Part shown: positions 25,490 through 36,680 of the stretch, in pieces
Position numbering within the stretch: the first letter of the stretch is position 1
Layout: every line of letters starts with the position of its first letter
NCBI RefSeq assembly: GCF_029867415.1
Contig: NW_026706166.1
Coordinates: 186,001-250,000 of the forward strand
DNA from: Vicia villosa
Taxonomy: Eukaryota > Streptophyta > Magnoliopsida > Fabales > Fabaceae
Direction: 5' to 3'
Length of the DNA: 64,000 nucleotides
Notes under the pieces: generated by a model
Told to the model about the DNA's origin: nothing
Databases searched by the model: none
The model's input: the letters and a program-made list of their open reading frames with translations, nothing else
Position numbers and translations under genes: made by a program

Positions 25490-26499
25490 TGTTTACGGTG
25501 ATTTCCGGTAAACAACCGCTAGTCCTCCAAACTATAATAAATATGATTTGGTTACTCGCAGGATCGACTAGATTGATCCTAGGACACATAGTCAATTAGA
25601 TTGTTATCAATATTCTTTAGAACCATGTTCATGATTCGTTGTCTTCGACAAATGTTATTCGATTAAAAACATACACTTTTTAGTGATGACTTGATTATAT
25701 GTGATTATGACTTTAAAATGTAGACAACGCATATAACATAACATGCAATTCTGTTAAAAAGAATCTTAAAACATAAAACTGTTAAAGATCTTGAAAGTAA
25801 GTAACATGAAGATAAATAACATGAAAGTAAATAACATGAAAGTAAATAACATGAAAGTTAAAGATACAGTAATGTAAATGATAAGAAGTAAATAGAATGC
25901 GAGAATTTAAAGATATTCGAAGACGAAAAGCAATAAAAGATAATACTCATGTATTAAGATGGTGGTGTCATACGTACATTTTCTCAGCGAACTCGTTCTC
26001 GTTAACGCTTGATACTTGAGTAAATATGTGAGTGATTTGTACAAAATGAACACCCGGAATTCTATCATGAAAACTCCTATTTATACTAGTTTCGACCATA
26101 ACGGCCCTACGCTAATCTGCTGCCACGTTTCTCATAAGAACTTCCAGCGATGACATCTGTGAATAAGCAGTTACGTGACTATCTTCGAATTTCAAATCTT
26201 CCCGCCTGAGTCCATCTTCGACGCGTGGCAGTATGCTAATAAACACTTACTAACAAACACGCTAAATAATAATACTTAAGTAAATTTATAAATTTTGTCT
26301 AAGTCTTCGAGGATATATCCTTCCAATAGCTTTCAGTAGCCATCACCTTCATAAAAAACTTAGACATTTCCTGCTATCGAAACATGGCCATCAGTAGCCA
26401 TTTTATACTTCTCAGAGATGGTCATCAGTAACCACCTTGCCTTCGATTATGCACTCCTTCGAAGCACATATATTTGTTCAACGAAATCTTCAGCTAACA
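25490..26499 (-). repeat. 5' LTR of the Tat-type retrotransposon
   Basis: 1010 bases, apparently identical to the copy at 15569-16578. Target duplication GCTGC follows at 26500-26504. Confidence 0.95.
26078..26085 (-). promoter_or_regulatory. TATA box in the 5' LTR
   Basis: Minus-strand TATAAATA in the middle of the 5' LTR. Transcription would begin about 30 bases on, near 26050, leaving some 420 bases of U3 upstream and 560 bases of R-U5. The site is inferred from the motif. Confidence 0.6.
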
Positions 26500-28189
26500 G
26501 CTGCACTCGGGTCACTGTGTCGGGAGCAACCTCAAAAGGTGACCTGGGTATCATCTGCACAAATCCAAACTGCCGCATGCACCGCTCAGAGAGATACATC
26601 ACCATGGTGTTGGTCCCGCATGCCAACCAGCCAGAATATAACGAGATGCTGTCAAAGGCGACAACATCAGTGTAGTCGCTGAATGGCCTCCAACTGATGT
26701 CATCGTGCATCGTGCGGGCGAGGTACCCACGGTATGGTCCCACTGCATTATTCCCCCTCTGGAGAACGTATCGGGCGGCCCTGGGCATGGCGTCCTCGTA
26801 CTCAGGATCAACGCAGAAGCCGTGGATGCGGGGGAAGTAGGAGATGATCCAGCTCTGAAACACAAACACGATAATGTATTAAAAATAAATACGAAACATA
26901 AATAAATTTGAAACAATTAAAATGAAACGTACCGTCAGTAGTGTGCAGGATCCGGTCAACTGCCTGATCCTCTAGTTGGAGGCTTCATTCAGCTTCTGGT
27001 ATAGGTATACCAGAATAGCTGACCCCCAGTTCCACTGGTGAACGGTAGTCAAGTCCATGAAGTAGCGGAGGTAGGTCACGTCGACATATCTTGCACTCTT
27101 GTCCACAAAGAGTGCATCGCCTACCACAAACATGAACCAGCACCGGAGAGCGCAGGCACGGTGATACTCCCCAAATAGGGCGTTATCCGCCTCCCTGGAT
27201 TCGGCCGCCGCAACCAGGTGGTTCTCGAAATAAGCACTCAGTGTGGTGAACCGGATATGAGGTTGTCGTCTTGCACTCATTGTCAGCCATATCTGCCTCT
27301 ATACCCAAATAAAGCGCCATCCACTCACTGGCTTCGATCCTCTGGATTCGGGAATGGTCCAACAACATCCCCTTAATTGGCAAGTGGAGAAGACACTGCA
27401 CATTGTGCAAGGTGATCGTCATCTCCCCAACCGGTAAGTGGAAAGAAGACGTCTCCCTATGCCACCTCTCCACAAAGGCCCCCTGCATGCCGTGGCTGAT
27501 GGTGGTATACCCCGTCATGCACATCCCACATAGCCCTGAAGTTGTCACCGCGTCGTTAAACCACTGCGCCTCTGGTTTAAAGAGACTGAAAATCTTCCGG
27601 GCGTGGTTCACCTGTTTCAAAGTTTGTCTCTCCTGTTACAACAAAAACAAAAAACTGTGTTAATTAGACCGTTAAGAAAATGTTGAATAAACAGCTAAAT
27701 TAAAAACGGTTAAATAATAAAGTCTGACAAATTATAAAAAATACCTCTCCCCCCAGATACGTCGAGCGACGTGCTCGTGGTAGGTAATCAGCAAGGTCGT
27801 GTCACTGGGCCCTCCCGGGTAGCCCTCCTCCTGCTCCTCCTCCTCCCCGTGTGAAGGGTCGACTTCCGGTACCTCCTCCGCCTCGTGGTATGTAACTGCC
27901 TCCTCCTCCTCCTCTTGTACCTCCTGCTGGCGAGAAGAAGAGACCCGAGCCAGACGACTCCTGGATCCAGATGAGGATGTACCCTCGTCCATCTGCAGGG
28001 TACTCACACACGACGACCCCGTCCCTAGGTCGATGCCAGCTGCGCCGCCCGCTCGTGTCTAGCCGACGCTGTATGGGTCTCTCTCCCCTATCTGATGCGT
28101 GCTGGATTGCCTACCATGTTCCTGAAAACAATTGAAATCAATAAGAATGCGAAACAATTGAAAAAACAAAAAAAATTCAATTATGGACC

Positions 28190-28735
28190 ACTTCGGAAGT
28201 TCATTTCCGAAACTGGGAATGGAGGTGTTTTCGGAAATGAACTTCCGAAACACCCATGCGAAGCAATTTCTGCAACTTCCATGGGAGACCCCAAAATCCA
28301 ACATCAAAACTACTTTTAATGATTATAAACAACCTAAATACCACTACCAACCTACCCCAATATAATTTTTGCAATTTCTAAACACCCTAAAACAGATTTG
28401 AATCATAGATCTAAAGATTGAAAAACTTATCAATTGAAGAGATTGAGTAGCTTTAGGTTGAGATTGAGTAGCTTTTGAAATTCTTAACTGTAGACTTCAC
28501 ACTTGCTTTTGCAAAAATTTTGAAGAGAGGAGTTTGAAGATGATTTAGGGTAAAATGAATGGGGGGGCTGTTTTGCTTAATTTGCAAAATGCGCAGTATT
28601 TCGGAAATGCACTTTCGAAATGCTGTTTTCGGAAATGCATTTCCGAAATAAGACAAATTTTGAAGAAAAAAAGGCGTTTTTGGAGATGCATCTCCGAAAA
28701 CAGCATTTTTTTGCATTTCGGAAATGCATTTCAGA
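28190..28735. repeat. Right subterminal palindromes of PMD transposon 1
   Basis: Motifs lie near 28193 (CGGAAGTTCATTTCCG), 28232 (CGGAAATGAACTTCCG), 28602, 28630 (CGGAAATGCATTTCCG), 28680 (GGAGATGCATCTCC) and 28718. They form one pair just upstream of the PMD start and a cluster of four near the end. Confidence 0.8.
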
Positions 28736-29000
28736 AGTAAGGAGTATTTTGGGTTTTTCACTAGAGGTGACCTAGAAGACATGGGGGTGGATAAAGAAAT
28801 TTCCTAGTAACAAATACATTCTATGGAGTATGAGAGGAATTTCAAAATGATTAAATTTAACTTAGATAAAATACTCCATAAATTTATATCATTTTAACAA
28901 TTCTTCATTTTTATATCAAAATAACAAATTTTGTGCAAATCATTTTAAATTCTCTCAAAACATTACATTACCTCGTTAAATTATTTCATCCAAATACACT

Positions 29001-30086
29001 TTTAAGGATTCAAAAAGAGTTTATAGAGAATATTAATGGTATATCTTTTCTGAGAATAGTAGTGGTGTAGTTTGTTTCCTTTGGACGAAAGATCTCCTTT
29101 ATTTCAAAAGAAAAAGACAAAACTATTTAAACTTTATATTTATTATAATATTAAAAATTCATTTCGAAAACTAAAATTTTATATGTGCATTAAATTAAAT
29201 TACATAAAATTTACTATTTTACAAATTAATGTATAAATTCTTTTAAATAAAATTGAAAAAGTATAAAACAAAATTACAATTATTTCTCGCTCCTCCCGTC
29301 TCTCACCTCACACTTTTCACTCATCAATCAATCTCACATGCTTTAACTTGTTTTTATTCTTTTCAATACCATTATCATATTGAAATTCATAATTATGTAG
29401 TCGACATGGTTTTTGTTTCTGTGTTATGACTATTTTTTCTTTCTTTCTCTTGGAGTCACACTCATGTTGAATTATTTAATACAATTTTCTATGGATGTTG
29501 ATTTTTGTTTTGATGTAACACATATTTTTTTTAATATTTAAAATTTAAAAATTATGCCGCAGGATGTCGGACTAATCTTAACAACTACGGAATGAATATA
29601 ATTGAAGTTTAGGGAAAAATTATTAATAAAAATTGTACATGTATAGTAAGGGTAAATTAGTCTATATTGATATTGAAAATGAAGTGTAAGATGTGAAGAG
29701 GTGAAGGATTGAGATGTTGTTTTTGGTATATTCGCGCGTGGCAATGACATGAGTGGCCAAGTGCATATGTGCAATGTTTGTTTACGAGGAGAAGAAGAAA
29801 AAGACAGTGCTCAATGGGACCAAGAGTGGGACTTGTGAATGCGCCATTAACAACGTAATAACACAGATTCGTGAAAATTCGAGGAGTTCTGGAATCTACA
29901 ATAACACTATTATCTCACGCTCTAATTATTGACGGGTATATACGCGCTTAATATTGCTGGTTAGTTAGTTATTCATTGTCATTTCATTTGTCACAATTAA
30001 CAACTGCTCCTTAGAACACGTGGTATGAATAACAAATAAAATTGTCATCATGAGTGGGATATCAGTTATTTGACCGATACAAAATA
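29001..30086. other. Intergenic DNA, no gene seen
   Basis: AT-rich sequence with stops in all frames. I saw no inverted repeat or LTR signature. The part 29700-29960 is less AT-rich but gives no credible reading frame. Confidence 0.5.
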
Positions 30087-30094
30087 CTCTCTTT

Positions 30095-31066
30095 TAGGGG
30101 GGACATCGGTTCGGTTCGGTCCGGGTTCGGGCCCAAAACCAGAAACCGAACCAATCCTCGGGTGAGAAACATGTACCCTATTTTCGACCAATTTGGCCTT
30201 TGGTTTATTTGGATTCGGATTCAAACGGTTCGGTTTTTAATATCGGTTTTTTTTTTGTTATTGATATTGTTGGACCATTTCAAGCTGTGACAATTTTTCT
30301 GATTATAATAAATAAAGTAAAGAGATTGAATATTCTAGAAGAAAGAGTAACTTCATCCTCCTTTCTATGACAAATATTCCTCATATGTTTCCATTTTCAG
30401 TTTCAGATCTGAAAGTTTTGGATATTGAAAGACATCTTTTAAGTAAAATCAATAAACAAATTATCCATATATTTTCCTCATGAAGTCTCTTTTGTAAGAA
30501 AGCATCTCCAACAACCATCATCTACTCTTGATCCAAACCAGATCCATGACCATAAACAAACAGGAAGACATGCAAGGGTGTTTTTCCAATCGATACTAAC
30601 AAGTTTCGATCTTTTGTTTTTTTATTTTATTTAAGGGTTAGGGTTTGGGTTTCAAATCTGATTTGTGAGTAAGGTGAAAGTAGGAGAGAGGTTGAGCGGG
30701 AGAGATGAAGTTGGTGGTGATGGAAGCAACAAAAGTTCAGTTTTCCATGAGAAAAGGTTGAAGATGAAGAGATGAGAGGAGAGGGGGGCGGCGCAGAAGA
30801 AAAATGAAGATGAAAAATTAGGGTTGTCTCTTCAAATCCTTATATTGTTAATGAATAATATTATAATAATGAAGTAATTATTAGACTCGGTCGGATTCGG
30901 TCACCGATGGGTGCAATGTTTTCATCCGATCCGAACCGAAAGAGTCCAGCAAAGACCGAACCAGTCACCCGTTTGAACCCTTAACCCGACGTGACCTGAT
31001 CCGAAGAGTAAAATTTGATTCGGACCGGCCGGATTTTCTCGGTTGGTTTCCGTTTGTCCAACCCTA
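30095..31066. mobile_element. Non-autonomous hAT-like element (972 bp)
   Basis: Flanked by a perfect 8-bp duplication CTCTCTTT (30087-30094 and 31067-31074). Ends TAGGGGGGACATCGG and complement TAGGGTTGGACAAACGG form a short inverted repeat. Subterminal CGGTTCGGTTCGG and CCGAACCG motifs are abundant at both sides. An 8-bp duplication with short TAGGG ends is typical of hAT elements. No transposase frame is present. Confidence 0.8.
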
Positions 31067-31104
31067 CTCTCTTTACTCTTACTGCATCTCTAAATATCTT
31101 ATGG

Positions 31105-31415
31105 TATGGTTGGATTAGCGGTGGATAGAATTGATTTTAGCAGAATTAATTGTATCATAATTGAGTTTAGCAGAATTGATTTATGTTAGGATATATTTAT
31201 GTAAAAGTGAGTAGAATAATAAATTACAGTGTAAAAATTATCCAGAATCAATTCTGGAGGGAGAAGCTACAAATTCTAGTTTCAAGTAGAATCAATTATG
31301 GAGACAGAATCAATTCTACTTTTACCTAATCAAACATCTTAAAATTACCCTGAATCAATTATTCACCTCTAAAATTACTTTTGGCCTTTCCAAAAGTCAA
31401 ACCAAACATGTACTT
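31105..31415. mobile_element. MITE copy (about 310 bp), family shared with 53810-54140
   Basis: It shares long collinear wording with the second copy (ATTTATGTAAAAGTGAGT, AGAAGCTACAAATTCTAG, TTCAAGTAGAATCAA, GGAGACAGAATCAATTCTAC). Left and right parts contain inverted GAATCAATTCT motifs. It is non-coding. Confidence 0.7.
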
Positions 31416-31431
31416 ACTCCTTCTAGTCCTA

Positions 31432-31972
31432 CTACCTCCGCTCCAAATTATAAGACGTTTTGATCATTTCACACGAATTAAGAAATATAATTATTTTATA
31501 AGAAACTAAAATGATGTATGACTTTACAAAAATGCTCTTTAATAATTACATTGGAAAACGAAATTAAAAGAATAGAAAGAAGAAAGAGAAATAAATAGTA
31601 GAAGGTATATTAGGCAAAAAGTCATTAATCATATATTGGAATTGTAAAGTGACTTATAATTTTTTAGGTTCATTGAAAAGACAATGTATCTGATTCATAT
31701 ATTGTCTAAATACATCAGTTACTCAATGTATCTAAAAAACAATTTTTTTTTATAAATATGACCAGAGGAGATATTTTTTAAATTTTTATGCATATATATA
31801 ACATTTTTTATATTTTTAATATTTCTCCTTCCTCTTTATTATAAGAGAAAAATCATTTTTTAATTCATTCAATGATTAATGTATCTAGTCCATATATAGA
31901 TCAAATACATTAATCATTCTATGAATTTAAAAAGTGAGTTTCCTCTTATAATAAAGATCAGAAGGAATATTA
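31432..31972. mobile_element. Stowaway-like MITE sequence
   Basis: The left end CTACCTCCGCTCCAAATTATAAG and an inverted related end near 31950 (CTTATAATAAAGATCAGAAGG) fit the Stowaway CTCCNTCCGTTCC...TATAAG pattern. A further TTATTATAAGAG near 31840 suggests two overlapping copies. The boundaries are approximate. Confidence 0.45.
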
Positions 31973-32009
31973 TATTTTTTGTATTATAAATGATTATTTA
32001 TTATGTTTT

Positions 32010-32095
32010 TTTTCAAGTAGCTTAATAATTAGAGTTCGAACCGCGACCTCGCATCTGAGGTTTCCGCACAGCTAATTATCAACTGAGTTTATTTA
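32010..32095 (-). repeat. tRNA-derived SINE head
   Basis: On the minus strand AAACTCAGTTGATAATTAGC (A-box-like, 32071-32090) precedes GGTTCGAACTC (B box, 32032-32042) by about 30 bases, the layout of an RNA polymerase III promoter. There is no tRNA cloverleaf, so it is a SINE remnant and not a tRNA gene. Confidence 0.5.
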
Positions 32096-33860
32096 ATGGA
32101 ACTATTTTATCTATTTTTTCTCTATAACAAATAAGAACTTTGGAAATGAAATAATTAAGAAAACAATTACATAAATGTAAGAAAAAATACAGAGAAGACA
32201 TAATTTATTGATAAAAACACTTTCTCTTAATACAAATATATATGATTAAAAACATTTGTTGATTTTTAACATAAAAAGGATATTTTAGGTACATCTTATT
32301 TTGATGTGGAATAGATAAAGTAGTCCTAACTTCCTTATAAAGCAAAAGAAGGGATAGTCTGCTACTCTTTTGGATGAAGAATCTGAAAATGAAAGTGATG
32401 AAGAAAAGACTAACAGTGTAATTGCGTTCACTACTCGCCTAGGGAACAAGACAATTGAACAAAATGATGGTTAATCTTGAGATGAAGAAGTCTTAGATGA
32501 AGATGTTGTTGAAGCATATAGATTGTGGTATGTCAAATGGAAAGAAGAATGCATGAATGGTGACAAACAAAAGTCTCAAATAACTATCTTACTTCAAGAG
32601 AAAGTTAGTCTCACAAAAATCACTATTCACCTAAGGGAGGAAGTCACCCTTCTAAACTTAAAGCTAGAAGGCATGACCAAGTCAATTCGTATGCTTAACT
32701 GTGGATATGAGATTCTTGATGAATTCCTTGGTGTGGGAAAAATAGTTAGAGATATGAAGATTCTAGTTTTGACTATTGTTCTATGAATGGAGAAGAGAAT
32801 AAATTTGTTCCTCCTAAATAGAAAATAGAGTTTCAGATGAAAGACTACATATCAAAGTAACCTGCTTGAGTTTATTACCATCGCAGAAGCCCTTTCAGGA
32901 AACCTTTTTGGAAATGTCACTACTCTGGAAAATTTGGGAACATTCGACCTTACTACTACAAATTGTATGGTAGACCCTTCTATCCTTACTAACATCTAAC
33001 CAAGCAGACACCAAGAAAATATCATGTTCAATAAGTCTTAAAGGTTAAGGATGCAACTATAATATTGCTCACGCCTATATAAGAGCATTTTCTCGTGAAT
33101 ATTGGTTTTTTGATAGTTGATGCTCCTGGCATATAATAGGAGAGAAGAACTGCCTGAATGAGGTAAAACCCTACACTAACAGCTATGTTACCTTTTGGTG
33201 ATGGTGCTAAAGGCAAGATCGTGGGGAAAGGGGAACTAGTGTATCCATGCCTTCTAAATTTAGAAGATATACTTCAAGTGGAAGGACTAATTGCTAATCT
33301 CATTAGTATCATCCAGATGTGTGACTAGGAGCTTTGTGTCAACTTCACTCATTTTGAATGCATTGGCATGAACAAAAATCAGAAGGAAATCATGAAAGGT
33401 ACAATGTCTTATGATAATTGTTACATGTGGAGATCTCTACCAAGTGACCAACCCCATACCTGTCTGATCACTAGAGAAGATGAAACCAAGTTGTGGCACA
33501 AAAAAACTTGGTCATCTGAATCTTAGAAGCATGAGAAATATCATATCCGCCAAGACCATCGATGGTCTTCCCAATCTAAAGATTGAAGAAGGAAGAATAT
33601 GTGGAGATTTCCATATCGTCAAACATACCAAGATGCCTCACAAGAAGCTCCAATATCTAACCATATCAAAAGTCCTGGAGTTACTTCACATAGATCTCAT
33701 GGGACCCATGCAAGTTGAAAGCTTGGGTGGAAAAAGATATGTCTTTGTGTGTGTTGATGATTACTCAAGATTCACATGGGTTGATTTCTTAGAGAAAAAT
33801 CAAACACTTTTGCCACATTTGAAATATTATGTCAACAACTGCAGTGTGAAAAAGGAAATG

Positions 33861-35268
33861 TGATCGGTCACCAATTTCACTTATACTCCGCAAATTATTT
33901 GGTAAAAATCGGTCATTTCGGTAACACTGTGAATTGTTTGTTCTTTGTTTTGAGTGGTTCCTTCATGTTTTGTTAATTTAATTACTAGTGGTAATTTTTA
34001 ATAGAATAGTTACTTTTGATCACTTTGTTGGTAGTTATTGGTGATTTCAGGTGTAAGGAAGAATCGCTGAAAAAATGGGACGAGAACAGAAGAAAAAAAA
34101 GCCAAAAATGCAAAGAAAGAAGCTGACACGGGCGCCAGTGTCGTGGGACATGGCCATGTCAGTTGAAAAAGGAAAAAAAAGTGTTGTTGGGAGAAGGCAG
34201 AGGCTGACACGGGCGCCAGAGTCGTGGGACACGGCCATGTCAGCTGATACATGGAAAAAGAGGCTTTTTGAAGAGAAAACAGAGGCTGACACGGGTGCCA
34301 GTGTCGTGGGACACGACCGTGTCAGCTGATGCGGCCAGAATTTGTTTTTTTAGCTGTTTCATTATTTCAAGTCTCATTAAGGGCGTTCTAGACTTTTTAA
34401 ATGAATGGAATGTAACCTAACACTACTTAGACCTAGTTTGAGAGTTTTGTGTATCATCTTGGATCATATTGAAGAATTTTGACAATCAAGAAGAGGAGCT
34501 AACAAGGGTTTCGAAGAACGGAGATCTTTAACGGCAATCGCAATTGAAGATCAAAGACTTCCATAAATTTTGTAATGTCTATCATCTTTATTTTCAGTTC
34601 TTCAAATATTACTATGAGTAGCTAAACCCCCCAATGCTAGGGGGTGTCTCTGAATTGCCATTGTTATGAACCAAATTTCTATCAATTTATGTTATTCAAT
34701 TTTTAATGAGTTTATCTTCATTGTGCAAAGTTTCTAATCCCTTTTCTATCAGACAAATAGTTTTCGGATTTACGGTTGAGGTTTAGGTCGGACAAACCAC
34801 TCAACGCATTTTGCACAATAATACTATGGTGAAATTGCTTAGGAATGAGAATTTAACCGTAGTAACCGTATAATTCTTGGTATATTGTAGTTTATTGCTT
34901 GATGTTATCTTTATTGGCTAAGGAATTAGGAGTAGAGATAAACATCAAAGATTTTCTGTTAAGGAATTAAGGAAAACAACTCTTGAGATTCGGTAGTAGC
35001 TCATTATAACTATATTTCATAAATTGGGGAATCAAGTTCATTACGAGGCAATTTAAACACCTAACCTAGCATGCTTTCTCGTATTGTCAAGAACAGTTAT
35101 TTTACGTTTGCTTTAATTAGTTATAATTTATATAATTTATCTACAAACCAACAAACCCCATGATATTTTGTTCAATTGAATAATTGTAAAACTTGTATTT
35201 CCTAGGCAGTCTGCGAATTCGATACTGCGTGTAAACCTCTATTTAAAACTACATCGGTGAAAAATAGT
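33861..35268 (+). mobile_element. LTR-like insertion in copia integrase (solo LTR candidate)
   Basis: Integrase wording stops at about 33860 and resumes at about 35275, partly overlapping in alignment, which suggests a rearranged rather than clean junction. The insert begins TGTGATCGGTCACC and ends near AAAAATAGTACA, giving TG...CA. It holds three copies (34124, 34202, 34285) of an approximately 45-base motif bounded by GCTGACACGGG and CGTGTCAGCTGA. The tail reads like the leader of Athila/Cyclops-type elements. No target duplication was seen. Confidence 0.4.
34123..34331 (+). repeat. Three 80-bp tandem repeats with self-complementary core
   Basis: Units start at 34123, 34203 and 34284. Each has GACACGGGYGCCAGWGTCGTG followed by a matching CCRTGTCA, so the transcript could fold. 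The 84-codon frame through it only reflects the repeat period. Confidence 0.8.
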
Positions 35269-36609
35269 ACACTTGCTAATTTTCAAAATGAGATTGGCAA
35301 GATTGTTAGAATACGAAGTAATCATGGAAGAGAATTTGAAAACTCCAGCTTTTCTAAATACTGCTCTTCAGAAGGACTTGCTCATGAGTTCTCTACTCTA
35401 ATTACTCTTGAACAAAATGGAGTGGTTGAACTCAAGAATAGAACCCTTCAAGAGATGGCCAAAGTCATGCTTCATGCAAAAAAATTACCTTACTACTTCT
35501 AGGCTGAAGCAATGAACACAACATGCCATATTCGTAATCGAGTAACAATATGTCCAGGAACCAATGTTACTCAGTACGAGTTATAGAAAGGGAGAAAACC
35601 TAAAGTGAAATACTTCCTAATGTTTGACAGCAAATTCTACATTTTGATTGACTAAGGGTAAAGGTGCAAGATGGATCCTAAGAGTGATCGAGGAATCTTC
35701 TTGGGATATTTTGTCAACGGCATGGAATATCATGTGTATAACAATTAAACAGAGGCCATCATGAAATCTATCAATATGGTGATAGATGATGCTCCTCAAA
35801 TTGTGACGAGTGATGAAAAGGAAGACTACATATATAGAAATGATCAAACGGTAATGAAAGAAGTGCCAAGCAAATGCACTGACATCTTGCAAAATACAGA
35901 GGTTGAAGATTCATATGAGGATGAAGAAGATTATTCAACAAACTAAGGAACTTCTATTAGAATTCAAAAATATCATCCTATAGAAAATGCGATTGGGAAT
36001 CTCAATGACAGAATTATCACCAGATCCAAAGGTGTGATTGCCAACATGTGCTTCATCTCTATAGTTGAACCCAATAATGTTAAAGAAACATTAAATTAGG
36101 AATATTGGATGAATGCCATGTAGGAGGAACTTGTTCAGTTTGAAAGAAACAAAGTGTTGGAGCTGTTTCTCAAGCTTGACTCAGTCAACATATTAGAAAC
36201 CAAGTGGGTTTACAAGAATAAATAAGATAAAAATGGTAATGTAACTAGGAACAAAGCTCAGTTGAAATCTCAAGGATACATTCGGATATAGGGTATTGAC
36301 TTTGATGATACCTTTGCTCCAGTTGCTTTTCTTGAATCCATTAGACTTCTGTTAGGATTCTCTTGTCTTTTGAAAATCAAGCTGCATCAAATGAATCTCA
36401 AAAGTGTTTTTCTGAATGGGTTCTTGAATAAAGAAGTGTATGTTAAACAACCTAAAGGATTTATTGATCCCAGTGCTCCAAATCATGTCTACAAGTGAAG
36501 AAAGCTTTATATGGCCTAAAACAAGATTCTAGAGCTTGGTATGAGAGTCTCACTGAATTTCTCACCACCAATAGGTACAATAGAAGTGGTATAGATAAAA
36601 CACTATTTG

Positions 36610-36628
36610 TCAAGAATAAGAATAAGAA

Positions 36629-36659
<31 letters not shown>

Positions 36660-36680
36660 AAAAATAAGAAGAAGAAGGAA
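36610..36680 (+). repeat. AAG/AAT microsatellite within the copia RT
   Basis: About 23 triplets of AAG with some AAT, encoding Lys/Asn, lie between the RT phrases IDKTLFVK and YVDDI. The flanks on both sides are ordinary RT sequence. Confidence 0.9.

Larger units (their letters stand above)
15569..26499 (-). mobile_element. Ty3/gypsy Tat-lineage LTR retrotransposon, full length, defective
   Basis: 10,931 bases between two 1010-base LTRs (TG...CA) with a 5-bp duplication GCTGC. On the minus strand the order is 5' LTR, primer-binding site, gag, protease, RT, RNase H, a second RNase H, integrase, antisense ORF, polypurine tract, 3' LTR. The second RNase H domain and an extra ORF in antisense before the 3' LTR are marks of the Tat clade (Ogre, Retand and relatives); at about 11 kb it is much smaller than Ogre. 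All main frames are interrupted (see entries), so it cannot make its own polyprotein. The apparently identical LTRs point to a very recent insertion. Confidence 0.93.
15166..28117 (-). pseudogene. MAIN-LIKE type plant mobile domain (PMD) gene, broken, split by retrotransposon
   Basis: Three exons on the minus strand: 28117-27745, 27632-26933, and 26854-26500 continuing in 15568-15166 beyond the retrotransposon. Exon 2 carries the PMD core (HRETSSFHLPVGEMTITLH, QCLLHLPIKGMLLDH), and exon 3 holds GWAISYFPR-like and WRPFSDY wording. Exon 1 encodes an acidic, low-complexity N-terminus. Damage: two in-frame TAG codons and a further TGA in exon 1, a 5-base deletion near 27280 shifting frame in exon 2, and a TAG replacing Trp near its end. 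The distal half of exon 3 (15568-15166, ending RHTQ) is open. PMD proteins are related to MAIN/MAIL1, nuclear proteins of plants that also occur widely in transposons; the function in transposons is unknown. Confidence 0.85.
14729..28804 (-). mobile_element. PMD transposon copy 1 (Mutator-like ends), carrying a nested retrotransposon
   Basis: The ends are inverted repeats of roughly 45-50 imperfect bases (GGTTTTTTCTTTATCCACC at left; GGAAATTTCTTTATCCACC, complement, at right), flanked by a perfect 9-bp duplication. Inside the ends lie arrays of 16-20 base palindromes of the CGGAAATGCATTTCCG type. The only gene is the PMD pseudogene on the minus strand; no DDE transposase or FAR1/MURA-like sequence is visible. 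Removing the 10.9-kb retrotransposon leaves about 3.1 kb, the size of copy 2. The Mutator assignment rests on duplication length and long ends. Confidence 0.85.
14375..29000. mobile_element. MITE copy B, split by the PMD transposon
   Basis: Left part 14375-14728 begins AGTGTTTGGACGAGG and matches copy A. Right part 28805-29000 contains the matching tail (AACTTAGATAAAATACTCCATAAATT, then TCATCCAAATACACT). The 9-bp duplication at the junctions shows that the transposon entered an existing MITE. Without the insert it would be about 540 bases, like copy A. Confidence 0.75.

Noticed and set aside
26447..26869. 140-codon frame as an independent gene
   Set aside because: It is the first part of PMD exon 3 running into LTR sequence; its last residues are LTR-encoded.
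14729..28804. Autonomous Mutator element with transposase
   Set aside because: I looked for MURA/FAR1-like wording (DDE core, zinc finger of the CCHC/SWIM type) on both strands outside the nested retrotransposon and found none.
32010..32095. tRNA gene
   Set aside because: A and B boxes are present but no cloverleaf can be formed and there is no acceptor stem.
34075..34329. 84-codon frame with repeated motif
   Set aside because: It simply follows the 80-base tandem repeats, and an equal frame exists on the other strand.
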